The notes: generated by a model not told the origin, from the sequence alone. DNA of 64,000 nt from Clostridium vincentii (GCF_002995745.1 NZ_PVXQ01000009.1:1-64000); one strand, 5' to 3'. Shown: positions 14,708-25,258, counted from the first letter of the stretch. Translations and numbers: made by a program.

Positions 14708-16870
14708 TTATTCTATATCCTTCATTGTTAATCCAATTCTTTTTCTTTTTATATCAACATCTAAAATTTTCACTTTTATTACATCCCCAACTTTAACTAT
14801 ATCTAAGGGATGATTTACAAATCTATTTGCCATTTGACTCTTATGAACTAATCCATCTTGATGTACTCCAATATCAACAAATGCCCCAAAGTCAGAAACA
14901 TTTCTTACTGTTCCCATAAGAACCATGCCAGTTAGTAAATCCTTAAGATCAATTACTCCAGTTTTTAAAATTGGCTTTGGCATTTCATCTCTTGGGTCTC
15001 TACCCGGCTTTTGAAGTTCCTTTATAATATCCTTTAAAGTTAACTCTCCAATTTCAAGTTCTTTAGAAAGATTACTAATACCTTTCTCTTTAACTCTTTC
15101 TTCTATATCTACAAGACCTTTATTCTTGAAATCACTAGATGAATATCCTAATATATCTATTAGTTTTTTAGCTTCCTTATAGGATTCTGGATGAACAGAA
15201 GTATTATCTAAAGGTTCCTTACTTTCAACCACTCTTAAGAAACCTGCGCATTGCTCGTATGCCTTTTGTCCAAGCCTCTTAACCTTTAACAATTCTTTTC
15301 TACTTTTGAAACTTCCTATCTCATCTCTATAATCAACTATATTCTTCGCAATAGTTTTATTTATTCCAGATATATGGGTTAATAACGCTGGTGTCGCAGT
15401 ATTTAAATCAACTCCTACCTTATTAACAGAATCCTCAACTACACCCTTTAAAGACTCTTCTAATCTTTTTTGGGTGACATCATGCTGATATTGTCCCACT
15501 CCAATAGACTTTGGATCAATTTTCACTAGCTCTGCCATTGGATCTTGAAGCCTTCTACCTATAGAAATTGCTCCTCTTACTGTAACATCAAGATCTGGAT
15601 ACTCCTTTGTTGCCATTTCAGAAGCTGAATATACCGATGCCCCTGCCTCTGAAACAATTACATAAGCTAATTCTCTGCCAGTTTCTTCTTTTATTTCACT
15701 TATCATTTCAGCAATAACTTCTTCTGATTCTCTTGAGCCAGTTCCATTACCTACAGATATTACATCTACATTATGTTTTTTAATAAGAGCCTTTAAAGTT
15801 TTCTTTGTTCCTTCAATATCTCTTCTTGGAACTGTTGGATATACTGCTACATTTTCCAAGAATTTCCCTGTACTATCTAGAACTGCTATTTTACATCCAG
15901 TTCTAAAGCCCGGGTCATAACCCATTACTGTCATACCTTTTATAGGTGCTTGCATAAGTAGTGCTTTAAGATTTTCTTTAAATATCATTATAGCTCCTAC
16001 TTCACCTTTATCAGTAAGTTCATTCCTAACTTCTCTCTCAATAGAAGGAAAAATTAACCTCTTATAAGCATCCTTAATAGCTAATTTTAATTTTTCATCA
16101 GTTATTTCATTTCCTTTAAGTAATTCTCTTTCTAAATAACTAATAATCTTATCTTGATTTAGAATTATTTTTACAGAAAGAATCTTACCCTTTTCTCCTC
16201 TGTTGATCGCTAATATTCTATGTGGTGGAATTTTTTTAACTTCCTCATCGTAATCATAATACATTTCATAGGGAGTTGGATCCTTTGATTCACCTTTTGA
16301 TTCAATATGTCCATCTCTCATTACCATTTCTCTAATGTATTTTCTATACTTAGCCTCTTCTGAAATTCCTTCAGCAACTATATCTAATCCTCCTGATATA
16401 GCTTCCTCTAAATTATTCACACCCTTTTCTTCATCTATATACTTACAGGCTTCCTCATCTAGATTACCTTTAAAGTCTCCTTGAATAATTAACTCTGCCA
16501 AAGGTTCTAATCCCTTTTCTTTTGCTATACTTGCTCTGGTTCTCTTTTTTTGTTTATAAGGCCTATAGACATCTTCAACTTCTGTTAATGTCTCTGCTTT
16601 ATTTAAAGATAAAGTTATTTCCTCAGTAAGTTTGCCCTGCTCTTCAATAAGTCGTGATACATCTGATTTTCTTTCTTCTAGACTCCTTAAATATATTAAC
16701 CTTTCTGATAGCTTTCTTAAAACTTCATCAGAAATTCCACCCGTCCTCTCTTTTCTATAACGTGCAATGAAGGGCACAGTGTTCCCCTCATCTAATAATT
16801 CAATAACAGTATTTATTTGGCTAAGCTTTAATTGAAGCTCCTTCGCCAATCTCTCTTCTATATTTACCAT
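14708..16870 (-). CDS. tex: Tex, S1-domain RNA-binding transcription accessory protein
   Basis: 720 residues, normal length. The N-terminal helical part carries PFIARYRKERTGG (about 33-45). A YqgF/RNase H-like domain contains GYDPGFRTGCK, helix-hairpin-helix segments follow (ALLTHISGINKTIAKNIV), and a C-terminal S1 domain starts at GTVRNVSDFGAFVDIG (about 651) with HKSQM. Tex associates with RNA polymerase and RNA; in some bacteria it supports stress tolerance or toxin expression. AGGAGG precedes ATG. The promoter lies in a duplicated segment (16907-16958). Confidence 0.96.
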   Translation of the reverse strand: MVNIEERLAKELQLKLSQINTVIELLDEGNTVPFIARYRKERTGGISDEVLRKLSERLIYLRSLEERKSDVSRLIEEQGKLTEEITLSLNKAETLTEVEDVYRPYKQKKRTRASIAKEKGLEPLAELIIQGDFKGNLDEEACKYIDEEKGVNNLEEAISGGLDIVAEGISEEAKYRKYIREMVMRDGHIESKGESKDPTPYEMYYDYDEEVKKIPPHRILAINRGEKGKILSVKIILNQDKIISYLERELLKGNEITDEKLKLAIKDAYKRLIFPSIEREVRNELTDKGEVGAIMIFKENLKALLMQAPIKGMTVMGYDPGFRTGCKIAVLDSTGKFLENVAVYPTVPRRDIEGTKKTLKALIKKHNVDVISVGNGTGSRESEEVIAEMISEIKEETGRELAYVIVSEAGASVYSASEMATKEYPDLDVTVRGAISIGRRLQDPMAELVKIDPKSIGVGQYQHDVTQKRLEESLKGVVEDSVNKVGVDLNTATPALLTHISGINKTIAKNIVDYRDEIGSFKSRKELLKVKRLGQKAYEQCAGFLRVVESKEPLDNTSVHPESYKEAKKLIDILGYSSSDFKNKGLVDIEERVKEKGISNLSKELEIGELTLKDIIKELQKPGRDPRDEMPKPILKTGVIDLKDLLTGMVLMGTVRNVSDFGAFVDIGVHQDGLVHKSQMANRFVNHPLDIVKVGDVIKVKILDVDIKRKRIGLTMKDIE

Positions 16871-16906
16871 AAGTTCCTCCTAAAATTAAATAAACGTGCC
16901 ATATCT

Positions 16907-16958
16907 ATTATAAACTTTTTTTATGTTTTAACAAAATAAACTTTTTTATGCTTTAACA
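16907..16958 (-). promoter_or_regulatory. tex promoter within a tandem direct repeat
   Basis: On the minus strand TTGTTA (16929-16934), a 16-base spacer and TATAAT (16907-16912). The segment 16911-16933 is repeated, with one substitution and one A/T length change, at 16937-16958, so a second copy of the -35 region lies just upstream without a good -10. Confidence 0.65.
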
Positions 16959-17051
16959 TATGAATTTGTAAATTATTTGCTATAGTACTCTTTCATATTA
17001 TGTAACCTTCTGATATAATTATATTGTAAATATTTAACAGTAGGTGATTTT

Positions 17052-17387
17052 ATGAATAAAATGATTTCAAAAATAGTTTCTTTATCTTTAGTTATATTAA
17101 TAACACTATTAACATTGGATTATTTTAGAATAGTCTCTTTTACTAAGGTGCTTCGTAATTCCTTTTACTTAGTTACAGTTATCTTGATAGTTTTTTCATC
17201 GACAATAGCAATCTGCACAAGTAAATCTGGATTCAATAAATTTATTAATTATATTATTCTAGTTGCTACTACAGCAGGTTTATTGATATATGTAATAACA
17301 AGTAAACTAAACAACGTATTATATATAGCTTTATTATGCACAATTGTCTATGCGTTAATGGACATGCTAATTAAAAGTCCTGAATAA
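17052..17387 (+). CDS. Small membrane protein of unknown function
   Basis: 111 residues with four predicted membrane helices (about 8-24, 37-54, 64-82 and 88-105) and very few charged residues. AGTAGGTGA eight bases before ATG is a good ribosome site, and TATAAT near 17013 gives a -10. I do not recognise a family. It precedes the M28 peptidase gene by 64 bases, so both may be on one transcript. No terminator with a U-run separates them, only the hairpin described at 17404-17444. Confidence 0.7.
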   Translation: MNKMISKIVSLSLVILITLLTLDYFRIVSFTKVLRNSFYLVTVILIVFSSTIAICTSKSGFNKFINYIILVATTAGLLIYVITSKLNNVLYIALLCTIVYALMDMLIKSPE

Positions 17388-17403
17388 TATATTCATATTA
17401 TCG

Positions 17404-17444
17404 CCCCACAATTAATAGTATTAAGTAAACTATTAATTATGGGG
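17404..17444 (+). promoter_or_regulatory. Hairpin that encloses the ribosome binding site of the M28 peptidase gene
   Basis: The arms 17404-17419 and 17429-17444 pair at 15 of 16 positions around a nine-base loop. The 3' arm ends in GGGG, the only Shine-Dalgarno candidate for the ATG at 17452. No U-run follows, so it is unlikely to be a terminator. Folding would block initiation. Confidence 0.6.
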
Positions 17445-17451
17445 TAATTCT

Positions 17452-18810
17452 ATGAAAAAATCATTATATCTTGTTTTTACAATGCTATCCCTTTTAGGGT
17501 TAGTTACCAGCCTCTTTTTAAAGAGCTCATATTATGAGTTTAATTCTTCCAACGTAAAAAACAATATAGAATACTTATCTTCTAATGATTTTAAAGGAAG
17601 GCTAGCAGGTTCTGAAGAAAATGAAAAAGTTGCAACCGAGATTGCTAGTACTTTTAAAGAATATAAGCTTGCCCCCTTAGGAGAAGATTTTAAAGAAAAC
17701 TTTACTGTAATGGTACCTACTCCTAATGGAAATGAATGTTCCTTAAGACTGCTCAACGGTTCTTCTGTAGTTAAAAAATTTATTTTAGGTACTGATTTTA
17801 AAGAGGATCTTCTGAATTTCAACGAAAGCTCCATAAGCTTTTCAAAAGAAGACAAAATTGATATTTATCCTACATCCTTTTCTATTTTTAAGGATAACAT
17901 TGAATATGTTTTCAAGGTATCCTTTGATAAAACCTTTTCTTTTAGAAGTTCATTTAATGAAAATTCTAGTTTCGGATTTCTAATTCAAATTAATACCTCC
18001 ACTTTTAGCGAAATACTAAATTCTATCCGAGAAGGAAATACTTTAGATGTTAAACTTCCCTATGCAGTAGAACCTAAGAAAATTTCTAATGTAACTGCTG
18101 TGATAAAAGGCTCCGATAGTAATCTCTCTCCATTAATTTTAACTTCTCACTTTGACCACATCGGAACTGACTCTCTTGACAACATTTATTATGGGGCTTT
18201 AGACAATGCTTCTGGGGTATCCTTTATGTTAGAAGTGTGTAGAAGTTTTTCTACCTTGAAAATTCCTAAACGAGATATTATATTTGTTGCACTTAATGGT
18301 GAAGAATTAGGATTACAGGGTTCAAGAGAATTTGCTTCTAAATATGAAGACTCCTTAGAAGGAGCCCAAGTAATTAATCTGGATATGATTGGCGCAAATA
18401 ACACTCCTATTACTTTTATGTCTGGACTAAATTGTGAAAATAAACCTTCAGATCTTTTAAAAAGCTTAGAGGAAATTTGTTCTGATAATGATATCTCCTA
18501 TGTGGAATCCTATAAAAATTCAAGTGATCATGCTAGTTTTATATATTGTGGATTTGATTCTCTTACTATTTCTCATAGTGACTTATCTAATATTCATTCT
18601 CCAAAGGATACCTCCGAAAAAATATCAATTTCTTCAATTGATATTGCCTATTCTTTAGTAGAAGATAAGATTATAAATCATGCTTACAGCTCTATTATTC
18701 TAATATTATATAAATCACAAACTATAATTTTATTCTCAATTTTATCCTTTATTTTAATAGGCTATTATTTTTACAGGGTGCCTCTTGATGATATACAACT
18801 AAAAAAGTGA
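17452..18810 (+). CDS. Membrane-anchored M28-family zinc aminopeptidase
   Basis: 452 residues. An N-terminal hydrophobic segment (5-23, signal anchor) and a C-terminal one (about 419-442) bracket an extracytoplasmic domain. All five di-zinc ligands of family M28 are visible: SHFDHIG (H), ALDNASG (D), NGEELGLQGS (EE), NLDMIG (D) and IHSPKD (H). Such enzymes remove N-terminal residues from peptides. The C-terminal helix is unusual for the family and would keep the enzyme at the membrane. Translation may be controlled by the hairpin that buries its ribosome site. Confidence 0.88.
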   Translation: MKKSLYLVFTMLSLLGLVTSLFLKSSYYEFNSSNVKNNIEYLSSNDFKGRLAGSEENEKVATEIASTFKEYKLAPLGEDFKENFTVMVPTPNGNECSLRLLNGSSVVKKFILGTDFKEDLLNFNESSISFSKEDKIDIYPTSFSIFKDNIEYVFKVSFDKTFSFRSSFNENSSFGFLIQINTSTFSEILNSIREGNTLDVKLPYAVEPKKISNVTAVIKGSDSNLSPLILTSHFDHIGTDSLDNIYYGALDNASGVSFMLEVCRSFSTLKIPKRDIIFVALNGEELGLQGSREFASKYEDSLEGAQVINLDMIGANNTPITFMSGLNCENKPSDLLKSLEEICSDNDISYVESYKNSSDHASFIYCGFDSLTISHSDLSNIHSPKDTSEKISISSIDIAYSLVEDKIINHAYSSIILILYKSQTIILFSILSFILIGYYFYRVPLDDIQLKK

Positions 18811-18847
18811 AATAAATAAGTTAGCTCTTATTTACTTCACCTTTTTT
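18801..18847. terminator. Bidirectional terminator between the M28 peptidase and uraA
   Basis: Stem of about 18 pairs with one bulge and one mismatch and a six-base loop, A-run before and T-run after, so it can serve both convergent genes. It begins inside the final codons of the peptidase. Confidence 0.85.
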
Positions 18848-18857
18848 ATTAACTCAT

Positions 18858-20153
18858 CTATTCTTCTTCGTTCATTATTCCCATTTTGTCAAATATGATA
18901 TATAGAATACTAAGTACCATAGCTACAATAGTTGCAAGACCCATCCCCTTTAATTCTATAGAGGCTAGAGTTAATTTTATTCCACTTAATCCAACTATAA
19001 AAGTTACTGAGGTAAGTATTAAATTTCTTGACTTAGCAAAATCAACTTTTTCCTCAATAAAAGTTCTTAATCCTGATGTAGCAATAGTTCCAAATAATAA
19101 TAAACTAACTCCACCAATTACTGGTGTAGGAACTGTACTAATAATTGCTGACATTTTACCGGAAAATCCTAATATTATTGAAATTATTCCAGCTCCACAA
19201 ATTACATATACACTATATACCTTGGTAAGTGCCATAACTCCTATATTCTCTCCATAGGTTGTTGTTGGTACTGATCCAAACATACCAGATATTAGTGTTG
19301 ATAATCCATCTCCTAGTAGCGATCTATGTAGACCTGGGTCCAATGTTAAATCTCTTCCTATAATGCTACTAGTTACTTTTAAATGTGCAATATGTTCTGC
19401 TATAACAACAAATGTAGCTGGTAATATTGTTAATATAGCATGCCAATCAAAGTGAGCTATTTTTATGTTAGGAGTTGTAAAAAAGCTTGCACTGCTTATT
19501 GTAGAAAAATCTACAAGTCCCATAATGCATGCTGCTATGTATCCAACGACTACGCCAATTAATATTGGTATAACCTTTAAAAATCCTTTTAATAAAATAT
19601 TAGAAAGTATAATAGTTATCAATGTTATCATTGATACTATAACCCAAGTTATATTAAGTTCTGGAGAATTACTTCCTCCCACTGGGAACCCCGCCATATC
19701 TGCAGCAGAACTGGCTAATTCCAATCCTATTATTGTTACTACTGCTCCCATAGCTGCAGGTGGAAATAGTCTGTTAATCCATCCTATACCAGTATATTTT
19801 ATAATAATTGCTATTGCTGAAAATACCACTCCGACTGCTACAAATCCCCCTTGGATAGTCTGGAAATCATAACCTTGAGAAGTTAGTAAAAACACTGGCG
19901 ATAAAAAAGCAAAACTTGAGCCTAAATATGCTGGTATTTTCTTTTTCGTAATAAACGCATATAATATTGTTCCTACTCCATTAAAAAACAGTACCGTAGT
20001 TGGGTCTACATTAAAAAGAATTGGTACTAAAATAGAAGCTCCAAACATGGCAAAGAGATGTTGAAAGCTTAAAGGGATTGCTCTCTTTAGGGGAACCTTA
20101 TCTGATACATCAATAATTGAATTTTCATCTTGTATTATTTCTTTGTTTTTCAT
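18858..20153 (-). CDS. uraA: Uracil/xanthine permease (NCS2 family)
   Basis: 431 residues with about 14 membrane segments, as in UraA. The substrate region contains VVIAEHIAHLKVTSSIIGRDL (Glu and His of the transport site), and the next conserved helix begins DPGLHRSLLGDGLSTLISG with GSVPTTTYGENIG after it. These match uracil permeases (PyrP/UraA) better than xanthine permeases. GAGGAGA precedes ATG. The upstream small membrane protein gene ends 19 bases before, so they are probably co-transcribed. Confidence 0.9.
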   Translation of the reverse strand: MKNKEIIQDENSIIDVSDKVPLKRAIPLSFQHLFAMFGASILVPILFNVDPTTVLFFNGVGTILYAFITKKKIPAYLGSSFAFLSPVFLLTSQGYDFQTIQGGFVAVGVVFSAIAIIIKYTGIGWINRLFPPAAMGAVVTIIGLELASSAADMAGFPVGGSNSPELNITWVIVSMITLITIILSNILLKGFLKVIPILIGVVVGYIAACIMGLVDFSTISSASFFTTPNIKIAHFDWHAILTILPATFVVIAEHIAHLKVTSSIIGRDLTLDPGLHRSLLGDGLSTLISGMFGSVPTTTYGENIGVMALTKVYSVYVICGAGIISIILGFSGKMSAIISTVPTPVIGGVSLLLFGTIATSGLRTFIEEKVDFAKSRNLILTSVTFIVGLSGIKLTLASIELKGMGLATIVAMVLSILYIIFDKMGIMNEEE

Positions 20154-20171
20154 ATTTTCTCCTCGCTTCTT

Positions 20172-20723
20172 CTAATTTTCAAGTTTAAATATTATTGTGT
20201 ATGCTAATGTATTTATTGTTGCACATATAATTAAAATCACAATATTATAGTTTAATTCTAGAGTATTTCTCACGAATAGGTAACATATTAAAACCACAAT
20301 AAATATTATAAATACCTTTGTCATCTTTATTTTACCCTTTTTTCTTCTTATAATTTTTTTCATCATTTCCTTATCTAGACCTTCATTTAGATACTTATTA
20401 GCTAGAACGATGCTAGTTATATAGGTAACTATATTACCAATAATTCTACTTATAATATAAATAAAGATTGATGTAATTAAAATTATATAATAATTTTGAA
20501 AATCCATAGTGAAATTCATCAATATACTTATTCCCTTGAGTAACAAAACCATAACTCCTGAAAATAATGCCATTACAGGAATTATACCTATTAAATCAAA
20601 AAAGGATCTCCCTACATATCTTTTCAATCTATCGTTGGATCGTAAATTAAAAGAATTGTATATAAAAAATAGCGAAAAGGATATTACTATTAATAATAAA
20701 ACTGGTATTATGTATCTATCCAT
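20172..20723 (-). CDS. Membrane protein of unknown function
   Basis: 183 residues with about five hydrophobic helices (4-22, 43-66, 77-105, 136-151 and 157-178) and a basic cytoplasmic loop (KKIIRRKKGKIK). AGGAGG lies eight bases before ATG. I do not recognise the family. It lies between prfB and uraA on the same strand and ends 18 bases before uraA, so a link to nucleobase transport or mere co-transcription are both possible. Confidence 0.65.
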   Translation of the reverse strand: MDRYIIPVLLLIVISFSLFFIYNSFNLRSNDRLKRYVGRSFFDLIGIIPVMALFSGVMVLLLKGISILMNFTMDFQNYYIILITSIFIYIISRIIGNIVTYITSIVLANKYLNEGLDKEMMKKIIRRKKGKIKMTKVFIIFIVVLICYLFVRNTLELNYNIVILIICATINTLAYTIIFKLEN

Positions 20724-20771
20724 AGTATTTCCTCCTAAATCACCCTAATTTAATATTCTCTTATTTATGCC

Positions 20772-21876
20772 TTAAATTTTACTAGTTGCTAAATATCCAT
20801 TAATAAACATATCTATTTCCCCATCCATAACAGCTGTCACATTTGAAGTTTCAATATTTGTTCGGTGATCCTTAACCATGCTGTAAGGATGAAATACATA
20901 TGATCTAATTTGGCTACCCCAGCCCATATCCTTAAGTTCTCCTGTTAAGTCCTCAATCTTTTCCTTATGAGCTCTTTCCTTTAACTCTATAAGTTTAGAT
21001 TTAAGCATTGCCATAGCTGTGTCTTTGTTTTGAAATTGACTTCTTTCATTTTGACACTGTACTACTATTCCAGTTTTTATATGTGTAATTCTTATTGCGG
21101 ATTCAGTTTTGTTTACATGTTGCCCACCAGCTCCACTTGACCTAAAGGTATCTATTCTTAAATCATCTGGTCTTATATCTATATCTTGATCCTTTGTAAG
21201 CTCTGGTATTACTTCAAGGGATGCAAACGAGGTTTGTCTCTTTCCATTAGCATTAAACGGCGATATTCTAACTAATCTATGAATACCCTTTTCAGCCTTC
21301 AAATATCCATAAGCATGCTCCCCTTTAATCTTTAAGGTTACACTTTTAATACCTGCCTCATCTCCATCTAATATATCTAATGTCTCTACCTTAAATCCTT
21401 TTTTTTCACACCATCTGGTATACATTCTAAGGAGCATTTCAGTCCAATCATTAGCATCTGATCCTCCTACCCCTGTATGTAGGGTTAGGATGGCATCATT
21501 TCTATCATATTCTCCGGATAATAAAAGCTCTATTTTATATTCAGAGACTTCTTTTTCTAATGCTTTTATTTCATTAATAATTTCATTAGCTGAAGATTCA
21601 TCATCCTCTTCCATTATGTCCTTAAGTACTTCTACATCTTCTACTCTACTAATTAAACTATTATGTCTATCTAATTTATCCTTCAAACTTTTACTTTCCT
21701 TTGTAATTTCCTCTGCTCTTTTAATATCATTCCAGAATTCAGTTTCCTGCATTTGAAGTTCTAACTCATCAACCTGTTTTTCTAAAGCTCCCTTGTCAAA
21801 GTGAATCCCCCATTTCTTCTATGTTTGATTTAATACTGGCAAGCTTGCTTATTTCCTTCTCTAGCTCAATTATCAT
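20772..21876 (-). CDS. prfB: Peptide chain release factor 2, with programmed +1 frameshift
   Basis: Two joined frames: codons 1-26 from ATG 21876 to CTT 21799-21801, then in-frame TGA 21796-21798. Reading resumes at GAC 21797-21795 and runs to the stop at 20772, for 367 residues. RF2 reads UAA and UGA, and low RF2 lets ribosomes slip at CUU-UGA-C, giving autoregulation. The anticodon-like SPF (in LVRISPFNANG) and the catalytic GGQ (SSGAGGQHVN) are present. A G5 run upstream acts as internal Shine-Dalgarno, but its spacing to CTT is five bases rather than the usual three. AGAGGTGA precedes ATG. Confidence 0.96.
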
Positions 21877-21904
21877 ATATATTCACCTCTTATTTTTATT
21901 AAAA

Positions 21905-21930
21905 AGGCTAGCCAAAATCCAGGCTAGCCT
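21905..21930 (-). terminator. Terminator of secA
   Basis: AGGCTAGCC and GGCTAGCCT arms with an eight-base loop, followed by TTTTT on the minus strand, 11 bases after the secA stop. It separates secA from prfB. Confidence 0.85.
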
Positions 21931-21940
21931 ATACTTTTTA

Positions 21941-24472
21941 TTATACTTCCCTACCACAGCAGTTCTTATACTTCTTACCACTACCACATGGACAAGGTTG
22001 ATTTCTACCTATTTCAACTTTCTTTCTTATAGGTTCTTTTTTCGTAGGTTTTGATTCTGCATCTCCTGAACCTACATGAGATGCCCCAGTTTCCTGTGCA
22101 ACTCTTTCTCTTTCTGGAGCCTTTTCCATTTGAACATGAAACATATATCTAACTGTATCTAGTCTAATATTTTGAATCATTTCTTCAAACATTTCACTAC
22201 CTTCCATTTGATATGCTTGAACTGGATCTTGTTGCTTAAAGGCTCTAAGTCCTATACCTTGTTTTAGATGATCCATATTATCTATATGATCCATCCACTT
22301 TGAATCAACATTTCTAAGAAGGATTACTCGTTCGATTTCTCTCATTCTTTCAGAACCAAATTCAGATTCCTTACCTTCATAGATTTCAGTAGCTACTTTT
22401 ATATATTTTTCTGTAATCTCTTCATTAGAGAGGCTTAAAATATCTTCCTTATTAACTCTATTTGAAGGGATACAAAGGTCATCAAGATAAGTTATCAACT
22501 TTGTAACTTCTTCTTCAATTTCAGCTTCTTCTTCAACTCCATTTAAGTGAGCTAAAACTGAACTTGTTATTACTTCCTTTGTCATGTTGAAGATTTGATC
22601 TTTAAGATCTTCTCCTTCAAGAACTTCTGATCTTTGCTTATAGATAACTTCTCTTTGCATATTCATAACATCATCATAGCCTAATAATGTTTTTCTTATA
22701 TTAAAGTTATTACCCTCCACTTTCTTTTGAGCATTCTCTATTTGCTTTGTGATTATCTTATTTTCAATGGCATCATCATCTTCAAGACCTAGTTTTTCAA
22801 CAACTGCTTGAATTCTTTCTGATCCAAATCTTCTCATTAATTCATCTTCTAAACATATATAGAATTTAGATGTACCTGGATCCCCTTGTCTACCAGACCG
22901 TCCTCTTAACTGATTATCAATTCTTCTTGACTCATGTCTTTCAGTACCAATGATTTTAAGACCTCCGACTTCTACAACACCTTCACCTAGCTTAATATCT
23001 GTACCTCTACCCGCCATGTTAGTTGCTATAGTTACATTTCCAAGATCACCAGCATTAGAAATTATCTCGGCTTCTTGTTCATGATACTTAGCATTTAAAA
23101 CCTTATGTGGTACTCCTTTTTTCTTTAACACTTTTGAAAGTGCCTCAGATTTTTCAATACTAATTGTTCCAACTAGGACTGGCTGACCAGTCTTATGTGT
23201 TTCTGCTATGTCTTCTACTATAGCATTAAACTTGCCTTTTTCATTTTTATATATTAAATCTGTATTATCCACTCTAACTATATCTTTATGTGTTGGAATT
23301 AGGATAACATCTAGTCCATAAATTTCTCTAAATTCATTTTCTTCTGTTAATGCAGTACCTGTCATACCTGATAACTTTTTATACATTCTAAAATAGTTCT
23401 GGAATGTAATGGTTGCAAGGGTTTTTGATTCTCTTTCAATCTTAACTCCTTCTTTAGCTTCAATAGCCTGGTGAAGTCCATCAGAGTATCTTCTTCCTTC
23501 CATAAGTCTTCCTGTAAACTCATCTACAATAATTACTTCTCCATCTTTAACCATGTAGTCTTTGTCTACCTTCATTGTACAATTAGCTTTTAATGCTTGA
23601 GTAACATAATGTTGAAGAGACATATTATCAGCATCTGCATAGTTATCAATTTTAAAGTTCTTTTCAGCTTTTTCAATACCTTCATCAGTTAACATTACTG
23701 CATTGGCTTCATCATCTAATGTATAATCTTCCTCTTTCTTTAAAGTCTTTACAAAATAATCAGCTACTTTATAAAATTCAGTTGATTTTTCTCCAGCCCC
23801 TGAAATTATAAGAGGAGTTCTAGCTTCATCAATAAGAATTGAATCTACTTCATCTACTATACAAAAACTAAGCTTTCTTTGAACCCTTTCTTCTTTATAT
23901 ATAACCATGTTATCTCTTAAATAATCAAAACCAAATTCATTATTTGTTCCATAGGTTATATCTGCACAATAGGCTGCTCTTCTATCATTGTTACTAATAC
24001 CATGGATAATAACTCCTGTAGTTAGTCCTAAGAATTCGTATACTTCTCCCATCCACTCTCTATCTCTAGATGCAAGATAGTCATTTACAGTAATTATGTG
24101 AACACCTTTTCCTGATAATGCATTTAGATAAGCTGGCAATGTAGCAACTAAAGTCTTACCTTCACCTGTTTTCATTTCTGATATTCTTCCTTGATGAAGA
24201 ACTACCCCACCAATTATTTGTTCTTTATAATGCTTCATTCCAAGAACTCTACCAGAGGCTTCCTTTACTACCGCAAAGGCTTCAACTAATATATCATCTA
24301 AGGTTTCTCCATCTTCAAGTCTTTTCTTAAATTCAGAAGTTTTTCCTTTTAATTCTTCATCTGAAAGTTTTTGAATTTCTTCCTCTAGTGCTTCCACTTT
24401 ATCTGCTATAGGTCTAATCCTATTTACTTCCTTTTCACTATATGATTTAAATAAACCAGTTAATAATCCCAT
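21941..24472 (-). CDS. secA: SecA, preprotein translocase motor ATPase
   Basis: 843 residues, the normal Firmicutes length. SecA drives secreted proteins through SecYEG. Walker A MKTGEGKT (100-107), Walker B with [20 protein letters not shown], the preprotein cross-linking domain, GRAGRQGD-type motif VI (here [12 protein letters not shown]) and a C-terminal SEC-C zinc motif [13 protein letters not shown] are all intact. The neighbour hpf on the same strand is the standard hpf-secA-prfB order. Confidence 0.98.
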   Translation of the reverse strand: MGLLTGLFKSYSEKEVNRIRPIADKVEALEEEIQKLSDEELKGKTSEFKKRLEDGETLDDILVEAFAVVKEASGRVLGMKHYKEQIIGGVVLHQGRISEMKTGEGKTLVATLPAYLNALSGKGVHIITVNDYLASRDREWMGEVYEFLGLTTGVIIHGISNNDRRAAYCADITYGTNNEFGFDYLRDNMVIYKEERVQRKLSFCIVDEVDSILIDEARTPLIISGAGEKSTEFYKVADYFVKTLKKEEDYTLDDEANAVMLTDEGIEKAEKNFKIDNYADADNMSLQHYVTQALKANCTMKVDKDYMVKDGEVIIVDEFTGRLMEGRRYSDGLHQAIEAKEGVKIERESKTLATITFQNYFRMYKKLSGMTGTALTEENEFREIYGLDVILIPTHKDIVRVDNTDLIYKNEKGKFNAIVEDIAETHKTGQPVLVGTISIEKSEALSKVLKKKGVPHKVLNAKYHEQEAEIISNAGDLGNVTIATNMAGRGTDIKLGEGVVEVGGLKIIGTERHESRRIDNQLRGRSGRQGDPGTSKFYICLEDELMRRFGSERIQAVVEKLGLEDDDAIENKIITKQIENAQKKVEGNNFNIRKTLLGYDDVMNMQREVIYKQRSEVLEGEDLKDQIFNMTKEVITSSVLAHLNGVEEEAEIEEEVTKLITYLDDLCIPSNRVNKEDILSLSNEEITEKYIKVATEIYEGKESEFGSERMREIERVILLRNVDSKWMDHIDNMDHLKQGIGLRAFKQQDPVQAYQMEGSEMFEEMIQNIRLDTVRYMFHVQMEKAPERERVAQETGASHVGSGDAESKPTKKEPIRKKVEIGRNQPCPCGSGKKYKNCCGREV

Positions 24473-24626
24473 AATTTCATCCTTTCAACTTTCATTACAC
24501 TTACCTCTTAGTAAGAGTACAAATATGCCTTTATAAATTATAACATTTTGTCATAAGTATTATCAAGAACTATAACTACATATTAAGAAAAAAAGCCTAT
24601 TAATTTTCTTATTTTCAGCACAAAAA

Positions 24627-24651
24627 AACCTATGGCTTATCGCCATAGGTT
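24627..24651 (-). terminator. Terminator of hpf
   Basis: AACCTATGGC and GCCATAGGTT arms with a five-base loop and seven T on the minus strand, nine bases after the hpf stop. Confidence 0.9.
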
Positions 24652-24660
24652 GTTACACTC

Positions 24661-25194
24661 TTAATATTCTGGTTCAATTAATCCATAATCTCCATCTTTT
24701 CTCTTATACATTACATTTACCTTACTTGTATCTGCATCTTCATATACGAAGAAACTATGTCCTAACAACTCCATTTGTAAAACAGCTTCATCTGCTGACA
24801 TAGGTTTAACGTTAAATCTTTTTGTTTTAACTATCTTTGCTTCATCTTCTTCATCATCTTTAATATCATCAGAATTAAAAGATGGGAATCTTAAAGATCC
24901 TCCTGAATTTTTTCTAGAGAGCTTCGTTTTTTGCTTTCTGATTTGTCTCTCTAATTTATCTTCAACTAAATCAATTGATTTATACATATCATCGGTACTT
25001 TCTTCTCCTCTTAATATAACTCCATTAAAAGGGATAGTAATCTCTACTATTTGTCTGTTCTTTTGTACATTTAAGGTTGCTCTTGCCTCAACATTAGACT
25101 CAAAATATCTATCTAATTTAGATATTTTCTTCTCTACGGTTTCCTTCAACGCAGGTGTTAACTCAATATTTTTTGCTATTACTGTGACATTCAT
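24661..25194 (-). CDS. hpf: Ribosome hibernation promoting factor, long form
   Basis: 177 residues, the long HPF form that makes 100S ribosome dimers. The N-terminal RaiA/S30AE domain (1-100) has VIAKNIELTPALKETVEKK and the R/K-rich strand RQIRKQKTKLSRK. A linker of acidic residues (DDIKDDEEDEAK) leads to the C-terminal dimerisation domain with RFNVKPMSADEAVLQMELLG and the final YKRKDGDYGLIEPEY. A sigma-A promoter lies at 25259-25287, and the raiA-type RNA lies upstream on the same strand as an independent unit. Confidence 0.96.
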   Translation of the reverse strand: MNVTVIAKNIELTPALKETVEKKISKLDRYFESNVEARATLNVQKNRQIVEITIPFNGVILRGEESTDDMYKSIDLVEDKLERQIRKQKTKLSRKNSGGSLRFPSFNSDDIKDDEEDEAKIVKTKRFNVKPMSADEAVLQMELLGHSFFVYEDADTSKVNVMYKRKDGDYGLIEPEY

Positions 25195-25258
25195 ATTCCC
25201 AGCCCCTTTCCTATGTTATAAATCTTTCACCCCAGCCTGGAATTGGTGGGTTGACTCT

